This document shows, piece by piece, positions 17,794 through 26,469 of a DNA stretch of 64,000 nucleotides; positions within the stretch are counted from its first letter, which is position 1; each line of letters starts with the position of its first letter. The translations under genes were made by a program, and so were the position numbers. This stretch comes from G965200765 sp965200765. GTDB taxonomy: Bacteria > Pseudomonadota > Gammaproteobacteria > Arenicellales > JAJDZL01. The stretch lies in NCBI GenBank assembly GCA_965200765.1, contig OZ241380.1, positions 620,001 to 684,000 on the forward strand, in the 5' to 3' direction. Below the pieces are notes generated by a model, which was given only the letters and a program-made list of their open reading frames with translations, was not told the DNA's origin and did not search any database.

Positions 17794-19373
17794 TTGACAG
17801 TCGGCGGCGTAGAGAACGTGTGATAAGGCGGCGGCGATGCTACCGTCCATTCAAGGCCTTCCGCGCCTTCCCATACCTGGTCAGTCGCCTTCGCGGTACC
17901 ACCGCGCACACACTGAATAATCACATAGACAAAAATCAACTGCGCCAGTCCAAGTCCAAATGCTCCAACACTTGAAATGATATTGAACTCGGTAAACTGT
18001 GTCGAATAATCCGGAATTCTTCGCGGCATTCCCGCCAGCCCAAGGAAGTGTTGCGGGAAGAATGTGATGTTGAAAAATATGCACGTCAGCCAGAAATGAG
18101 TCTTGCCAAGAAATTCGTTGTACATTCGGCCGGTCCACTTCGGCAACCAGTAATAGGTCGCACCCATCATCGCCATAATGGAACCGGAGAACAGTACGTA
18201 ATGAAAGTGTGCCACGACGAAGTACGTATCGTGATACTGAAAGTCAGCCGGCACAATCGCAAGCATCAACCCTGAAAGTCCACCAATGGTAAACAGAAAT
18301 ACTACCGCCAGTGCGTACAACATCGGCGTTTCAAAAGTCATCGAGCCGCGCCACATGGTCGCTACCCAATTGAACACTTTTACCCCGGTTGGCACAGCAA
18401 TCAGCATTGTTGAATACATGAAAAACAACTCGCCAGTCAAAGGCATGCCAACTGTAAACATATGATGCGCCCACACAATAAACGACAGGAAGGCAATGCC
18501 GGCCGTCGCAAATACCATGGAGTCGTAACCAAACAGCGGTTTGCGTGCAAACGTCGGAACAATCTGGGAAATGATGCCGAATGCAGGAAGGATCAGAATA
18601 TACACTTCTGGATGACCGAAGAACCAGAATATGTGCTGAAACAATACCGGGTCGCCGCCGCCGGCCGGGTCAAAAAAGGCCGTCCCGAAATGACGATCAG
18701 TCAACAGCATCGTTACCGCACCTGCCAGAACCGGCATTACGGCAATCAGCAAGAATGCGGTGATCAACCAGGTCCATACAAACAGCGGCATTTTCATCAA
18801 ATGCATGCCGGGTGCGCGCATGTTCATAATCGTAACGACAATATTGATTGCACCGAGCACCGAGGAAATACCCATCATGTGAATGGAGAGAATGGTCATA
18901 TCCACGCCGGCACCGCCTTGGGCCGATAATGGTGCATACAGCGTCCATCCGGAAGCGGGGCCACCGCCCGGCGTGAACAAACTGCCGATCAACAGGAGAA
19001 ATGCGAACGGCAGAATCCAGAAACTCCAGTTGTTCATGCGTGGCAACGCCATATCCGGTGCCCCGATCATCATGGGAATCAGCCAGTTCGCAAAGCCAAC
19101 AAAGCCAGGCATGATGGCACCAAAAATCATAATCAGTGCATGCATGGTTGTCATCGAGTTGAACAACTGGGGATCGATGACCTGAAGCCCCGGCTGGAAC
19201 AATTCGGCACGAATCGCCAATGCCATGACTCCACCGACAAAAAACATGGTCAGTGAAAATATCAGGTACATCGTACCGATGTCCTTGTGGTTGGTGGTGG
19301 TCAACCACCGCATAAAACCGCTGGGACGATGATCGTGATCGTGGTCGTGTGCGTCTGTGTGAGCTGCTTGCAT
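17790..19373 (-). CDS. coxA: Cytochrome c oxidase subunit I
   Basis: 527 residues, about twelve membrane helices. Ligand motifs are intact: the low-spin haem region T-T-M-H-A-L-I-M-I-F, the CuB/Tyr crosslink region W-F-F-G-H-P-E-V-Y-I-L, the H-H pair in W-A-H-H-M-F-T-V-G-M, and H-D-T-Y-F-V-V-A-H-F-H-Y with the haem a3 and haem a histidines. The E in G-H-P-E and the K-channel T-G-V-K-V-F-N-W fit an A-type haem-copper oxidase. It is followed by a 34-codon gene overlapping its stop and preceded by coxB (49-nt gap). Confidence 0.97.
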   Translation of the reverse strand: MQAAHTDAHDHDHDHRPSGFMRWLTTTNHKDIGTMYLIFSLTMFFVGGVMALAIRAELFQPGLQVIDPQLFNSMTTMHALIMIFGAIMPGFVGFANWLIPMMIGAPDMALPRMNNWSFWILPFAFLLLIGSLFTPGGGPASGWTLYAPLSAQGGAGVDMTILSIHMMGISSVLGAINIVVTIMNMRAPGMHLMKMPLFVWTWLITAFLLIAVMPVLAGAVTMLLTDRHFGTAFFDPAGGGDPVLFQHIFWFFGHPEVYILILPAFGIISQIVPTFARKPLFGYDSMVFATAGIAFLSFIVWAHHMFTVGMPLTGELFFMYSTMLIAVPTGVKVFNWVATMWRGSMTFETPMLYALAVVFLFTIGGLSGLMLAIVPADFQYHDTYFVVAHFHYVLFSGSIMAMMGATYYWLPKWTGRMYNEFLGKTHFWLTCIFFNITFFPQHFLGLAGMPRRIPDYSTQFTEFNIISSVGAFGLGLAQLIFVYVIIQCVRGGTAKATDQVWEGAEGLEWTVASPPPYHTFSTPPTVK

Positions 19374-19422
19374 TGGTAAGTTCCCGTGGAGTCGAATTTA
19401 ACTGGCTATCAGCATTTGTTTG

Positions 19423-20598
19423 TTAGCGCAAGGCTTTGATGTCGGCCGGCAATACCATGTCGCCGACACTGTTGCCGAGTGCATTTCGTTCGTAGGTGAT
19501 CACCGCGGCGATGTCTTCGTCACTCAGTTGATCCCGGAATGGAAGCATGGTTGTATTTGCTCGCCCATTCATGACAATATCAATATGGTCGGCGATTGGA
19601 CCGGTTGTAATTTCACTGCCGGTCAACGGTGGGAAGGTTGGCGGTACCCCTTGTCCTTCCATTCCATGACAAGCAAAGCACTGTACATAGACTTCCTTGC
19701 CCCTGGCCATCAGTTTTTCCATGTCCCAGTCTACTTCCACCGGTTCAGCTTGTGCAACTTCTTCCATAGTAGTTGAAGCAGGTTCTGCGGCCATTTGCTC
19801 CTCTTCTGATGGTGCGGTTTGTTCCGCAACCCAGGAATCATAATCTTGCGGGGCCATTACACTGGCCACAATCGGCATAAATCCGTGGTCTTTTCCGCAA
19901 AGCTCCGCGCATTGCCCCCGATATACGCCGGGTTCGTCGACAAGAGTCCAGAATTCGTTGATATAGCCGGGAATGGCATCTTTCTTGACACCGAATTTCG
20001 GAATCCACCAAGCATGTATCACATCATTGGAGGTCAGCAGAAATCGGATCTTGCGATTGGATGGCAAAATGACCGGCTTGTCGACTTCAAGCAGATAGTG
20101 TTCGCCTTTGGGTTCGCGGTTTTCAATCTGGGCGCGCGGTGTTGCCAGATTGCTGAAGAAGCTGATCCCCGAATCCAGATATTCATAGTGCCACTTCCAT
20201 TGATAGGCCGTAATCTTTACAGTCAAATCCGAATCGGTCGTATCTTCCATGTAGAGCAGGGCATACGTCGATGGAACTGCCATGCCGACCAGAATCAAAA
20301 ACGGAATAATCGTCCAGATGATTTCCACCTTGGTACTGTGACTGAACTGATGAGCTTTGTGGCCTTTGCTTTTGCGGTGTGCATACAGCGAATAGAACAT
20401 GACGCCAAACACCACAATAAAGATGATGAGGCAGATCAACATGATCGCATTGTGCAAATTCAATATTCGCTCGGCAATGGGGGAAGACGGCGGTGGAAGG
20501 TTCAGATCCCAGGCCGCGTACGCATGGGTCGACACCCATGCGGTGGTTACGAATAACAGTATTGGCGACAAGATCGCCTTGCTAAACAATTTCTTCAT
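19423..20598 (-). CDS. coxB: Cytochrome c oxidase subunit II fused to a C-terminal cytochrome c domain
   Basis: 391 residues, longer than a plain subunit II. A signal peptide ends near A-Y-A-A-W, and two membrane hairpin helices lie around 45-65 and 85-110. The CuA site C-A-E-L-C-G-K-D-H-G-F-M is near residue 225. After an acidic, Ala/Glu-rich linker comes a class I haem c domain with C-F-A-C-H near residue 320 and a distal Met in T-T-M-L-P-F. The fusion supplies an attached electron donor to CuA. It starts directly after the DUF2244 stop, so the two are likely translationally coupled. Confidence 0.95.
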   Translation of the reverse strand: MKKLFSKAILSPILLFVTTAWVSTHAYAAWDLNLPPPSSPIAERILNLHNAIMLICLIIFIVVFGVMFYSLYAHRKSKGHKAHQFSHSTKVEIIWTIIPFLILVGMAVPSTYALLYMEDTTDSDLTVKITAYQWKWHYEYLDSGISFFSNLATPRAQIENREPKGEHYLLEVDKPVILPSNRKIRFLLTSNDVIHAWWIPKFGVKKDAIPGYINEFWTLVDEPGVYRGQCAELCGKDHGFMPIVASVMAPQDYDSWVAEQTAPSEEEQMAAEPASTTMEEVAQAEPVEVDWDMEKLMARGKEVYVQCFACHGMEGQGVPPTFPPLTGSEITTGPIADHIDIVMNGRANTTMLPFRDQLSDEDIAAVITYERNALGNSVGDMVLPADIKALR

Positions 20599-21075
20599 CT
20601 AACTTTTTAACCAATCGCTCAATTGTCGGTGTAACCTCTCTTTGGACTCCGTTGTCAAACTCCTGCCGATTTCCACCCGATGGCCGGATGCACCGACCAG
20701 AAGCCGTGATGGTTCATGCCGGGTTCGACCGGAGCATAATTCCACGCGTACCCACTGCTTGACGAATGATCTCACTGTTTTGCGAGAACGCACACGCTTT
20801 GTAATATGGACAAAATTTTTACTAATGACCAACATTTCGTAATTCTTGCGTCGCAGGCCGACATACAGCGCACTCGCCAGTAATACGATAATTTCAATAC
20901 CGGCGAATGGCAGTATCAGCCATGCTCCTTGCAAAGCAAAAATTATGCCGATTGTCGAAATCGTGAAGGTCAGCACTAGCACACAAAGCAATAGTGCTTT
21001 TCCATTCGCTGCTTCGTTCGGACGAATTTCGAACTTTACCATTTTCACATGTTCGGGAGACGCACTCCGTTGCAT
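20599..21075 (-). CDS. DUF2244 domain integral membrane protein
   Basis: 158 residues. Two adjacent membrane segments (about 29-48 and 52-72, A-W-L-I-L-P-F-A-G-I-E-I) are followed by a basic cytoplasmic half typical of DUF2244 (R-R-K-N-Y-E, W-V-R-V-E-L, G-R-S-L-T). It opens the oxidase operon with no gap before coxB. The family recurs beside coxB; its function is unknown. An internal Met at position 12 is an alternative start. Confidence 0.82.
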   Translation of the reverse strand: MQRSASPEHVKMVKFEIRPNEAANGKALLLCVLVLTFTISTIGIIFALQGAWLILPFAGIEIIVLLASALYVGLRRKNYEMLVISKNFVHITKRVRSRKTVRSFVKQWVRVELCSGRTRHEPSRLLVGASGHRVEIGRSLTTESKERLHRQLSDWLKS

Positions 21076-21154
21076 GAACGCAAATTATATTGATTTGCGA
21101 ACTTTGATTGACGGAAAATTTTGTTGACCTGCATCAATCGGGTGTCTGAAGCAG

Positions 21155-23203
21155 TCACTTTGGTGCAATCTGATCCAGCAGAAATGCAAATTCCAGTGCA
21201 ATTTCTCGTAGCACTTCATGGCGACCTGATTTTCCTGCATGTCCGGAATGCATGTCGGTTTTCAGGAGCAGGAGGTTTTCATCGGTCTTGCAGGCCCGTA
21301 TTTTTGCCACCCATTTTGCCGGTTCCCAGAAACCTACGCGCGGGTCATTCAGGCCAGCAGTGACAAACAAGGCCGGAAAGTGATCGACTCTTACATTGTC
21401 GTACGGCGAGTATGATTTCATGTAGTTGTAGAACGACTTGTCGTTCGGGTCACCCCATTCATCGCGTTCAATCACGGACAGGGGCAGGGAATCATCCAGA
21501 ATGGTTGTTACGATATCCACGAATGGAACATGTGCGATGGCCGCCGCACACCACTGCGGGGTGTGATTCAGAAAATTGCCTACCACCAATCCTCCGGCGC
21601 TGCCGCCCGAGATCGACAGTTGTTCCGGAGTTGTAACTTTTTCGTCAATCAGATACCTGGCACAGGCCGTAAAGTCCAGAAAGGTATTCTTTTTGTTCTT
21701 GAGTTTTCCGTCATAGTACCATTCCCGGCCTTTTTCGCTGCCACCCCGGATATGCGCCAGTGCCCAAATGACACCCCGGTCCAGCAACGACAGTCGATTC
21801 GCTGAAAAGTGGAGCGGATAAGCATGGCCATAGGAACCGTAGCCGTTCAGCAACAGTGGTGCCGGTGATTGACGATTGATTTTCTGGTTGTAAACCAGAT
21901 ACAGCGGTACTTTCTCGCCGTCTTCGGAGATTGCGAAATGTTGCTCGGTTGCGTAGTCAGACGGATTGTAGCCACCCTGTACCTCTTTCATTTTGACAAG
22001 TTTGCAGGAACGCGTATCCATATCGAAATCGTACCGGGTGCGCGGCATGTCCAAAGCATTGCCATTGAGTCGGCAAACATTTGTATCGAATTCTTCATTT
22101 GCGCCGATGCGTAGTTCCTGAATCTTGTCCGGATTGGGCACCAAATAGGAGTCCGTCGCATGGCCAGGCAAAATCCGAACTCGCGCCAGGCCTTCTGCGC
22201 GTTCACCAACTGCAATGAAATTCTCGAACATTTGCATGCCGGTCAAAGTACGTTCTTTTGAATGCTCGATCACTGTAGTCCAGGTGCTACGGTCCGGCTG
22301 GTTCAATCGAGTCTTCATCAAACGGTAGTTGCGTGCATTTTCGTTTGTCAGGACATACAGATCATCCTGTCGGTCTTCAACCCTGTACTTCACATCGTAT
22401 TGCCGGGGAAATACTAGCCGGGGCTCGGAATTTTGCTCATTGGCATCCAGCAAATGAATTTCCGTAGTGTTGTTGCTAGCCAGTCTGATGGTGATGAAAC
22501 GTTCGCTGTCAGTCTTGTCGACCCAAAGATAGAAAGCTTCATCTTCTTCCTGAAAAATCAGTTCATCGGCATCGGGATCATCACCAAGCCAATGGCGGTA
22601 GAGTTGCCACGGGCGATGTGCATGATTCAGTCGTGTATAGAAGATGGCCTTTGAATCGCCACTCCACAAAATCGTGCCGGAAACGTCTTCAATCACATCG
22701 GGTAGCAGTTGCCCGGTTTCCAGATTCAGTAGCCGAATGGTGTACTGCTCGTTACCAGTGGTGTCATAAGAGTAACCAAGCAGATTTTCTCCGGGATTGA
22801 CGATTATTTCGTCCAGGGAGAAGTAGGAATGACTTTTTGCCAGTACATTCTCATCCAGTAATAGTTCGTCGGAACTGCCCGGAGCCCTCTTTCGCCGGAA
22901 GTGAATCTTGTAGTTTTCGCCTTCGTTCTCCCGGTAAAAATATTCATACGACTTGTATGGCACTGGTGCCGAAAATTCGGTTGGAACTATACGTCCGCGC
23001 ATTTCCTTGTACAACGTTTCCTGAAGTCGTTGCGTGTGTCCCATCTTTTGTTCGACGTAGGAGTTTTCCTGTTCAAGATAATCAACCACCTCGGGGTTGT
23101 TACGGTCGGAAAGCCAGTGATACGGGTCATAGCGGTCGTCACCGTGCTTTCGGTGAACATAATCGACTTTCTTGGCAATTGGCGGTTCGGGGCCTACATA
23201 CAT
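21155..23203 (-). CDS. ptrB: Oligopeptidase B (S9 prolyl oligopeptidase family)
   Basis: 682 residues, the usual length. An N-terminal beta-propeller (about 1-400; opens D-P-Y-H-W-L, with Y-V-E-Q) precedes an alpha/beta-hydrolase domain: the nucleophile elbow G-G-S-A-G-G-L near residue 525, the acid in N-D-P-R-V, and the histidine in M-H-S-G-H-A-G. R-G-G-S-E-K-G-R-x-W-Y is a hallmark of protease II. It cleaves peptides after basic residues in the cytoplasm. No signal peptide. 21 nt separate it from the permease gene downstream. Confidence 0.93.
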   Translation of the reverse strand: MYVGPEPPIAKKVDYVHRKHGDDRYDPYHWLSDRNNPEVVDYLEQENSYVEQKMGHTQRLQETLYKEMRGRIVPTEFSAPVPYKSYEYFYRENEGENYKIHFRRKRAPGSSDELLLDENVLAKSHSYFSLDEIIVNPGENLLGYSYDTTGNEQYTIRLLNLETGQLLPDVIEDVSGTILWSGDSKAIFYTRLNHAHRPWQLYRHWLGDDPDADELIFQEEDEAFYLWVDKTDSERFITIRLASNNTTEIHLLDANEQNSEPRLVFPRQYDVKYRVEDRQDDLYVLTNENARNYRLMKTRLNQPDRSTWTTVIEHSKERTLTGMQMFENFIAVGERAEGLARVRILPGHATDSYLVPNPDKIQELRIGANEEFDTNVCRLNGNALDMPRTRYDFDMDTRSCKLVKMKEVQGGYNPSDYATEQHFAISEDGEKVPLYLVYNQKINRQSPAPLLLNGYGSYGHAYPLHFSANRLSLLDRGVIWALAHIRGGSEKGREWYYDGKLKNKKNTFLDFTACARYLIDEKVTTPEQLSISGGSAGGLVVGNFLNHTPQWCAAAIAHVPFVDIVTTILDDSLPLSVIERDEWGDPNDKSFYNYMKSYSPYDNVRVDHFPALFVTAGLNDPRVGFWEPAKWVAKIRACKTDENLLLLKTDMHSGHAGKSGRHEVLREIALEFAFLLDQIAPK

Positions 23204-23224
23204 GTCAGATTGCTATTTTGTTGG

Positions 23225-24346
23225 CTAGAGTTCTTTGGCAACAAGTTCTTCTTCCGGTGCGCGATCGCTCAGCAAAACAGCCAGCCAGCGGGTTTGTTCG
23301 TTGCTTTCTGCGACGAGTCGAACAATCATGGTGAGCGGCACCGACAGAAGCATCCCCACAGCTCCTAGCACCCAGCCCCAAAATACCAGTGAAAAGAACA
23401 CTATCATGGGTGACAACCCCAAGTGTTTGCCAGCCAGCCGCGGTTCCAGTACCGTTCCAATTCCAACATTGATGACAACATAGCCAAGAATTACCCAGAC
23501 CATCGTGTTCACATCGGTTTGCAGAAGTGCGACCAGCACAGCCGGAATCGCGGCGATGATGGAACCGATATTCGGCACGAAATTCAACAGAAATGCCAGC
23601 AATGCCCACAGCACGGCAAAGTCGACTCCCAACACCCATAGCCAAACACCCACCAGAACACCAGTCGCCAAACTTGTCAGCGTCTTGATCAACAGATAGC
23701 GTTGCAAACTGCTTTTGAAATTGTCAAGCCGTGCCAGCGACTCGCCCGGTTTGCTGAAGATGGCATTCAATTTTGCCGGCAAAGTTGATACTTCCAGCAA
23801 GATAAACACAACCATCAAAAATATCAGAAATGCCTTGGTCAGCAGTTGTCCCAATTCATTGATTGCTGCGGTGGCCGCTGAAGTCAGCACACTGGGGTTT
23901 ACAAACTTTTCAATGTCCTCAATACTGAACTCGATCCCCAATGACTTTGTAAACGCCAGAAACGACAATAGCAATTTATGCAGACGTTCTGCGTAGGACG
24001 GGAGTTGATTTTGCAATTCAGTAACGGAGGTTCCGGCAACCGCGACAACCAGTGAGCCTGCCAAAAGTATTGACAGGATGACAACCAGTAACGCGACAGC
24101 AGTTGGCAAGCCTTTGTTTTTCAGCCAAAGTAGCGGCGGTGCGCTGATGGTGGCAATAAAAATTGCCAGAAGGATCGGTACCAGAAATGCCGAGGCAACT
24201 TTGAGGCCGGCGACAATCCCCATGAAGGATGCCAGAATCAGCATCGTAACGACAACCCGGTTATCGGTCAACGATTGCACGGTCGGCGCTTTGTGATTTG
24301 TATACAAAATGAAGTCATCGCATAGTATTATATACAGGGAACACAT
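23225..24346 (-). CDS. AI-2E family transporter (PerM-like)
   Basis: About eight membrane segments in the AI-2E/PerM layout: an N-terminal pair, a long soluble loop (L-Q-N-Q-L-P-S-Y-A-E-R-L), then the C-terminal set with F-V-P-N-I-G-S-I-I-A-A-I-P and L-E-P-R-L-A-G-K-H-L-G-L-S-P. Family members export small signals or act in stress exchange; the substrate is unknown. The frame is open to 24490, but that would overlap the divergent deacylase gene. The first family-like residues begin near N-R-V-V-V-T-M-L. I give the ATG at 24346 as start, with a non-ATG start downstream also possible. Confidence 0.82.
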   Translation of the reverse strand: MCSLYIILCDDFILYTNHKAPTVQSLTDNRVVVTMLILASFMGIVAGLKVASAFLVPILLAIFIATISAPPLLWLKNKGLPTAVALLVVILSILLAGSLVVAVAGTSVTELQNQLPSYAERLHKLLLSFLAFTKSLGIEFSIEDIEKFVNPSVLTSAATAAINELGQLLTKAFLIFLMVVFILLEVSTLPAKLNAIFSKPGESLARLDNFKSSLQRYLLIKTLTSLATGVLVGVWLWVLGVDFAVLWALLAFLLNFVPNIGSIIAAIPAVLVALLQTDVNTMVWVILGYVVINVGIGTVLEPRLAGKHLGLSPMIVFFSLVFWGWVLGAVGMLLSVPLTMIVRLVAESNEQTRWLAVLLSDRAPEEELVAKEL

Positions 24347-24391
24347 TACGAGCATTGTGCCATTGCGCGAATTTTTAGTGAGAGTGAAATA

Positions 24392-25546
24392 GTGAATTCC
24401 CGTCCCAAGAGCCTTGAACTGACCCAGCAGCTGATTGCATTCGATACAACAAGTCGAAACTCGAATCTTGAACTGATAGAATTTGTCCAAGGCTATCTGG
24501 AAGGGTTTGGAATCCAGTCAGAACTGGTGTTCGATGCCGACAAGCGAAAAGCCAATCTGTTTGCAACTATTGGGGCGACGGACAAAGGTGGCATTGCACT
24601 GAGCGGCCATACGGATGTTGTGCCGACAGACGGGCAGAACTGGAATACTGATCCTTATGATCTGCAGGAGATTGATGGTCGTTTGTACGGGCGCGGCACC
24701 AGTGACATGAAAGCCTTTATCGGCGTATGTCTGGCAAAGGTGCCGGATATTGTTGACAGAAATCTGGAAACTCCGTTTCACTTGGCTTTCTCTTATGATG
24801 AAGAAATCGGCTGTGTCGGCATTCATACATTGCTGGATGTGCTGAAGCATCGTTCCAACAAACCGGTGTCCTGTTTGATCGGCGAGCCCACCGGAATGCA
24901 GGTTGTGGTTGCTCACAAAGGCAAGCATTCCAGGAGTTGCACCATACACGGTTTGGAAGCCCATTCAAGTTTGGTGCATCAGGGTGTCAACACGGTTGAA
25001 GCCGCGGCCGAAATGATTGCTTTTCTGAAAGGAATAGCCCGCCGATTTCGGGATGAAGGTCCGTTTGACGATCGCTTTGATCCGCCGTATACCACCGTGC
25101 ATACAGGAGTCATTACCGGCGGCACGGCATTGAATATCGTACCCAAGCACTGTCAGTTTGAAGTGGAAGTTCGCCATTTGCCGGACGACGATCCGCAGGA
25201 AGTATGGGATCAGCTGCAAGAGTTTGTCAACGATACAATATTGCCGGAAATGCATGCGGTGGACCCAACTGCTGGAATTCAGTGGCAAGAGTTGTCATAC
25301 ATTCCAAAGCTTCAGTCCAGCGATGACGAATTGGTGCGCCTTGCACAACAACTGGCAAACCGAACCGACACTACTGGTGTAAGCTTCGGTACGGAAGCCG
25401 GCTTGTATGAGTTGATTGGAGTGCCAGCAGTGGTTTGCGGTCCGGGGCACGTTGATCAGGCACACAAGCCGAACGAGTACATTGAAATCAATCAACTCAA
25501 GCGTTGTGAAGACTTCATTGACGACTTGCTTGATCAAACCGCCTGA
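24392..25546 (+). CDS. argE: Acetylornithine deacetylase / M20 peptidase family
   Basis: 384 residues. M20 metal-site motifs: S-G-H-T-D-V-V-P, G-R-G-T-S-D-M-K (bridging Asp), D-E-E-I-G (catalytic Glu plus ligand), G-E-P-T-G-M, and a C-terminal G-P-G-H-x-x-Q-A-H-K-P. R-G-T-S-D-M-K-A-F and E-P-T-x-M-Q are typical of ArgE, which hydrolyses N-acetylornithine to ornithine and acetate. The start is GTG at 24392. No other arg genes are near, so a related N-acyl amino acid substrate is possible. Confidence 0.85.
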   Translation: MNSRPKSLELTQQLIAFDTTSRNSNLELIEFVQGYLEGFGIQSELVFDADKRKANLFATIGATDKGGIALSGHTDVVPTDGQNWNTDPYDLQEIDGRLYGRGTSDMKAFIGVCLAKVPDIVDRNLETPFHLAFSYDEEIGCVGIHTLLDVLKHRSNKPVSCLIGEPTGMQVVVAHKGKHSRSCTIHGLEAHSSLVHQGVNTVEAAAEMIAFLKGIARRFRDEGPFDDRFDPPYTTVHTGVITGGTALNIVPKHCQFEVEVRHLPDDDPQEVWDQLQEFVNDTILPEMHAVDPTAGIQWQELSYIPKLQSSDDELVRLAQQLANRTDTTGVSFGTEAGLYELIGVPAVVCGPGHVDQAHKPNEYIEINQLKRCEDFIDDLLDQTA

Positions 25547-25585
25547 AATTTTAATTATTAATCATTCAAAGAAAAACAGGAAGAT

Positions 25586-26395
25586 ATGACTGAACTGGTT
25601 ATCGTTGACAAAGCTTTTGGTGTTGCCCATATCAAAATCAATCGGCCGAAAGTCCGCAATGCAATCAGTCCGGAGCTGATGCAGTCGCTTTCGAATGCAT
25701 TTCTGGATGCTGGCCATGATGACAATATCAATGTTGTTGTATTGAGTGGGGTTGGTGACCATTTTGGTGCCGGCTATGATCTCAACTATGATTGGCGGCA
25801 TTTGTATGACGACGGGAGTGCTTACGGTGTACGCCGCATGTTGTCCGAATGCGTCGAATTTGAAACGCATCCGTGGAAGTGTCCCAAGCCGGTCATTGCC
25901 ATGGTCCGCGGCTTTTGCCTGGCAGGGAGTTGCGAACTGTCGATGATGTGCTGTGTAACCTATGCCTCGGAAACTTCCAAGTTCGGGGAACCGGAAATAC
26001 GATTTTCTGCGGCACCACCGGTGGTCATAATGCCGTGGCTTACCGGATTGAGGAATGCGCGGGAGTTGTTGTATTCCGGTGACATGGTTGATGCTCGGAC
26101 CGCATTGAGAATCGGACTCGTGAACAAGGTGTTTCCTGACGACCAGTTGGAAGCGGAAACAATGAAATATGCGCGTCGGGTTGCCAAAATTGATCGACAG
26201 GCATTGGAGTTGACGAAAGCGACTTTGAATCGGACTGCGGAAATCATGGGGATTCAGGAAGCCATACGACATGGACTGGATGCAGGGTCGATCATGGAAG
26301 CCACGCAAACACCGAGCTACAAGAAGTTTGCGGAGATCCAAAGAAAAGAAGGATTGAATGCCGCGATCCGATGGCGCGAGAAGCAGTTCGAATGA
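25586..26395 (+). CDS. Enoyl-CoA hydratase/isomerase family protein
   Basis: 269 residues of crotonase fold. The first oxyanion-hole region is H-F-G-A-G-Y-D-L, the second G-F-C-L-A-G-S-C-E-L-S. Both acidic positions used by hydratases can be matched (Glu in S-C-E-L-S-M-M and in G-E-P-E-I-R-F). The following S-A-A-P-P-V-V-I-M-P-W lacks the usual P-G-A-G-G-T-Q, so the substrate may not be a standard fatty enoyl-CoA. The C-terminal helix carries A-I-R-W-R-E-K. It follows the deacylase by 39 nt on the same strand and may share its transcript. Confidence 0.85.
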   Translation: MTELVIVDKAFGVAHIKINRPKVRNAISPELMQSLSNAFLDAGHDDNINVVVLSGVGDHFGAGYDLNYDWRHLYDDGSAYGVRRMLSECVEFETHPWKCPKPVIAMVRGFCLAGSCELSMMCCVTYASETSKFGEPEIRFSAAPPVVIMPWLTGLRNARELLYSGDMVDARTALRIGLVNKVFPDDQLEAETMKYARRVAKIDRQALELTKATLNRTAEIMGIQEAIRHGLDAGSIMEATQTPSYKKFAEIQRKEGLNAAIRWREKQFE

Positions 26396-26469
26396 TCCTG
26401 GACAGCGAGAAGTCCAACGGAATATAGAAAACCAAAAGCCTGTGCAGTACGAATCCGGATTGCATTGAT

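Noticed and set aside
16320..19308. Long frames overlapping coxC and coxA in other frames
   Set aside because: They overlap fully with clearly conserved oxidase genes and show no family features.
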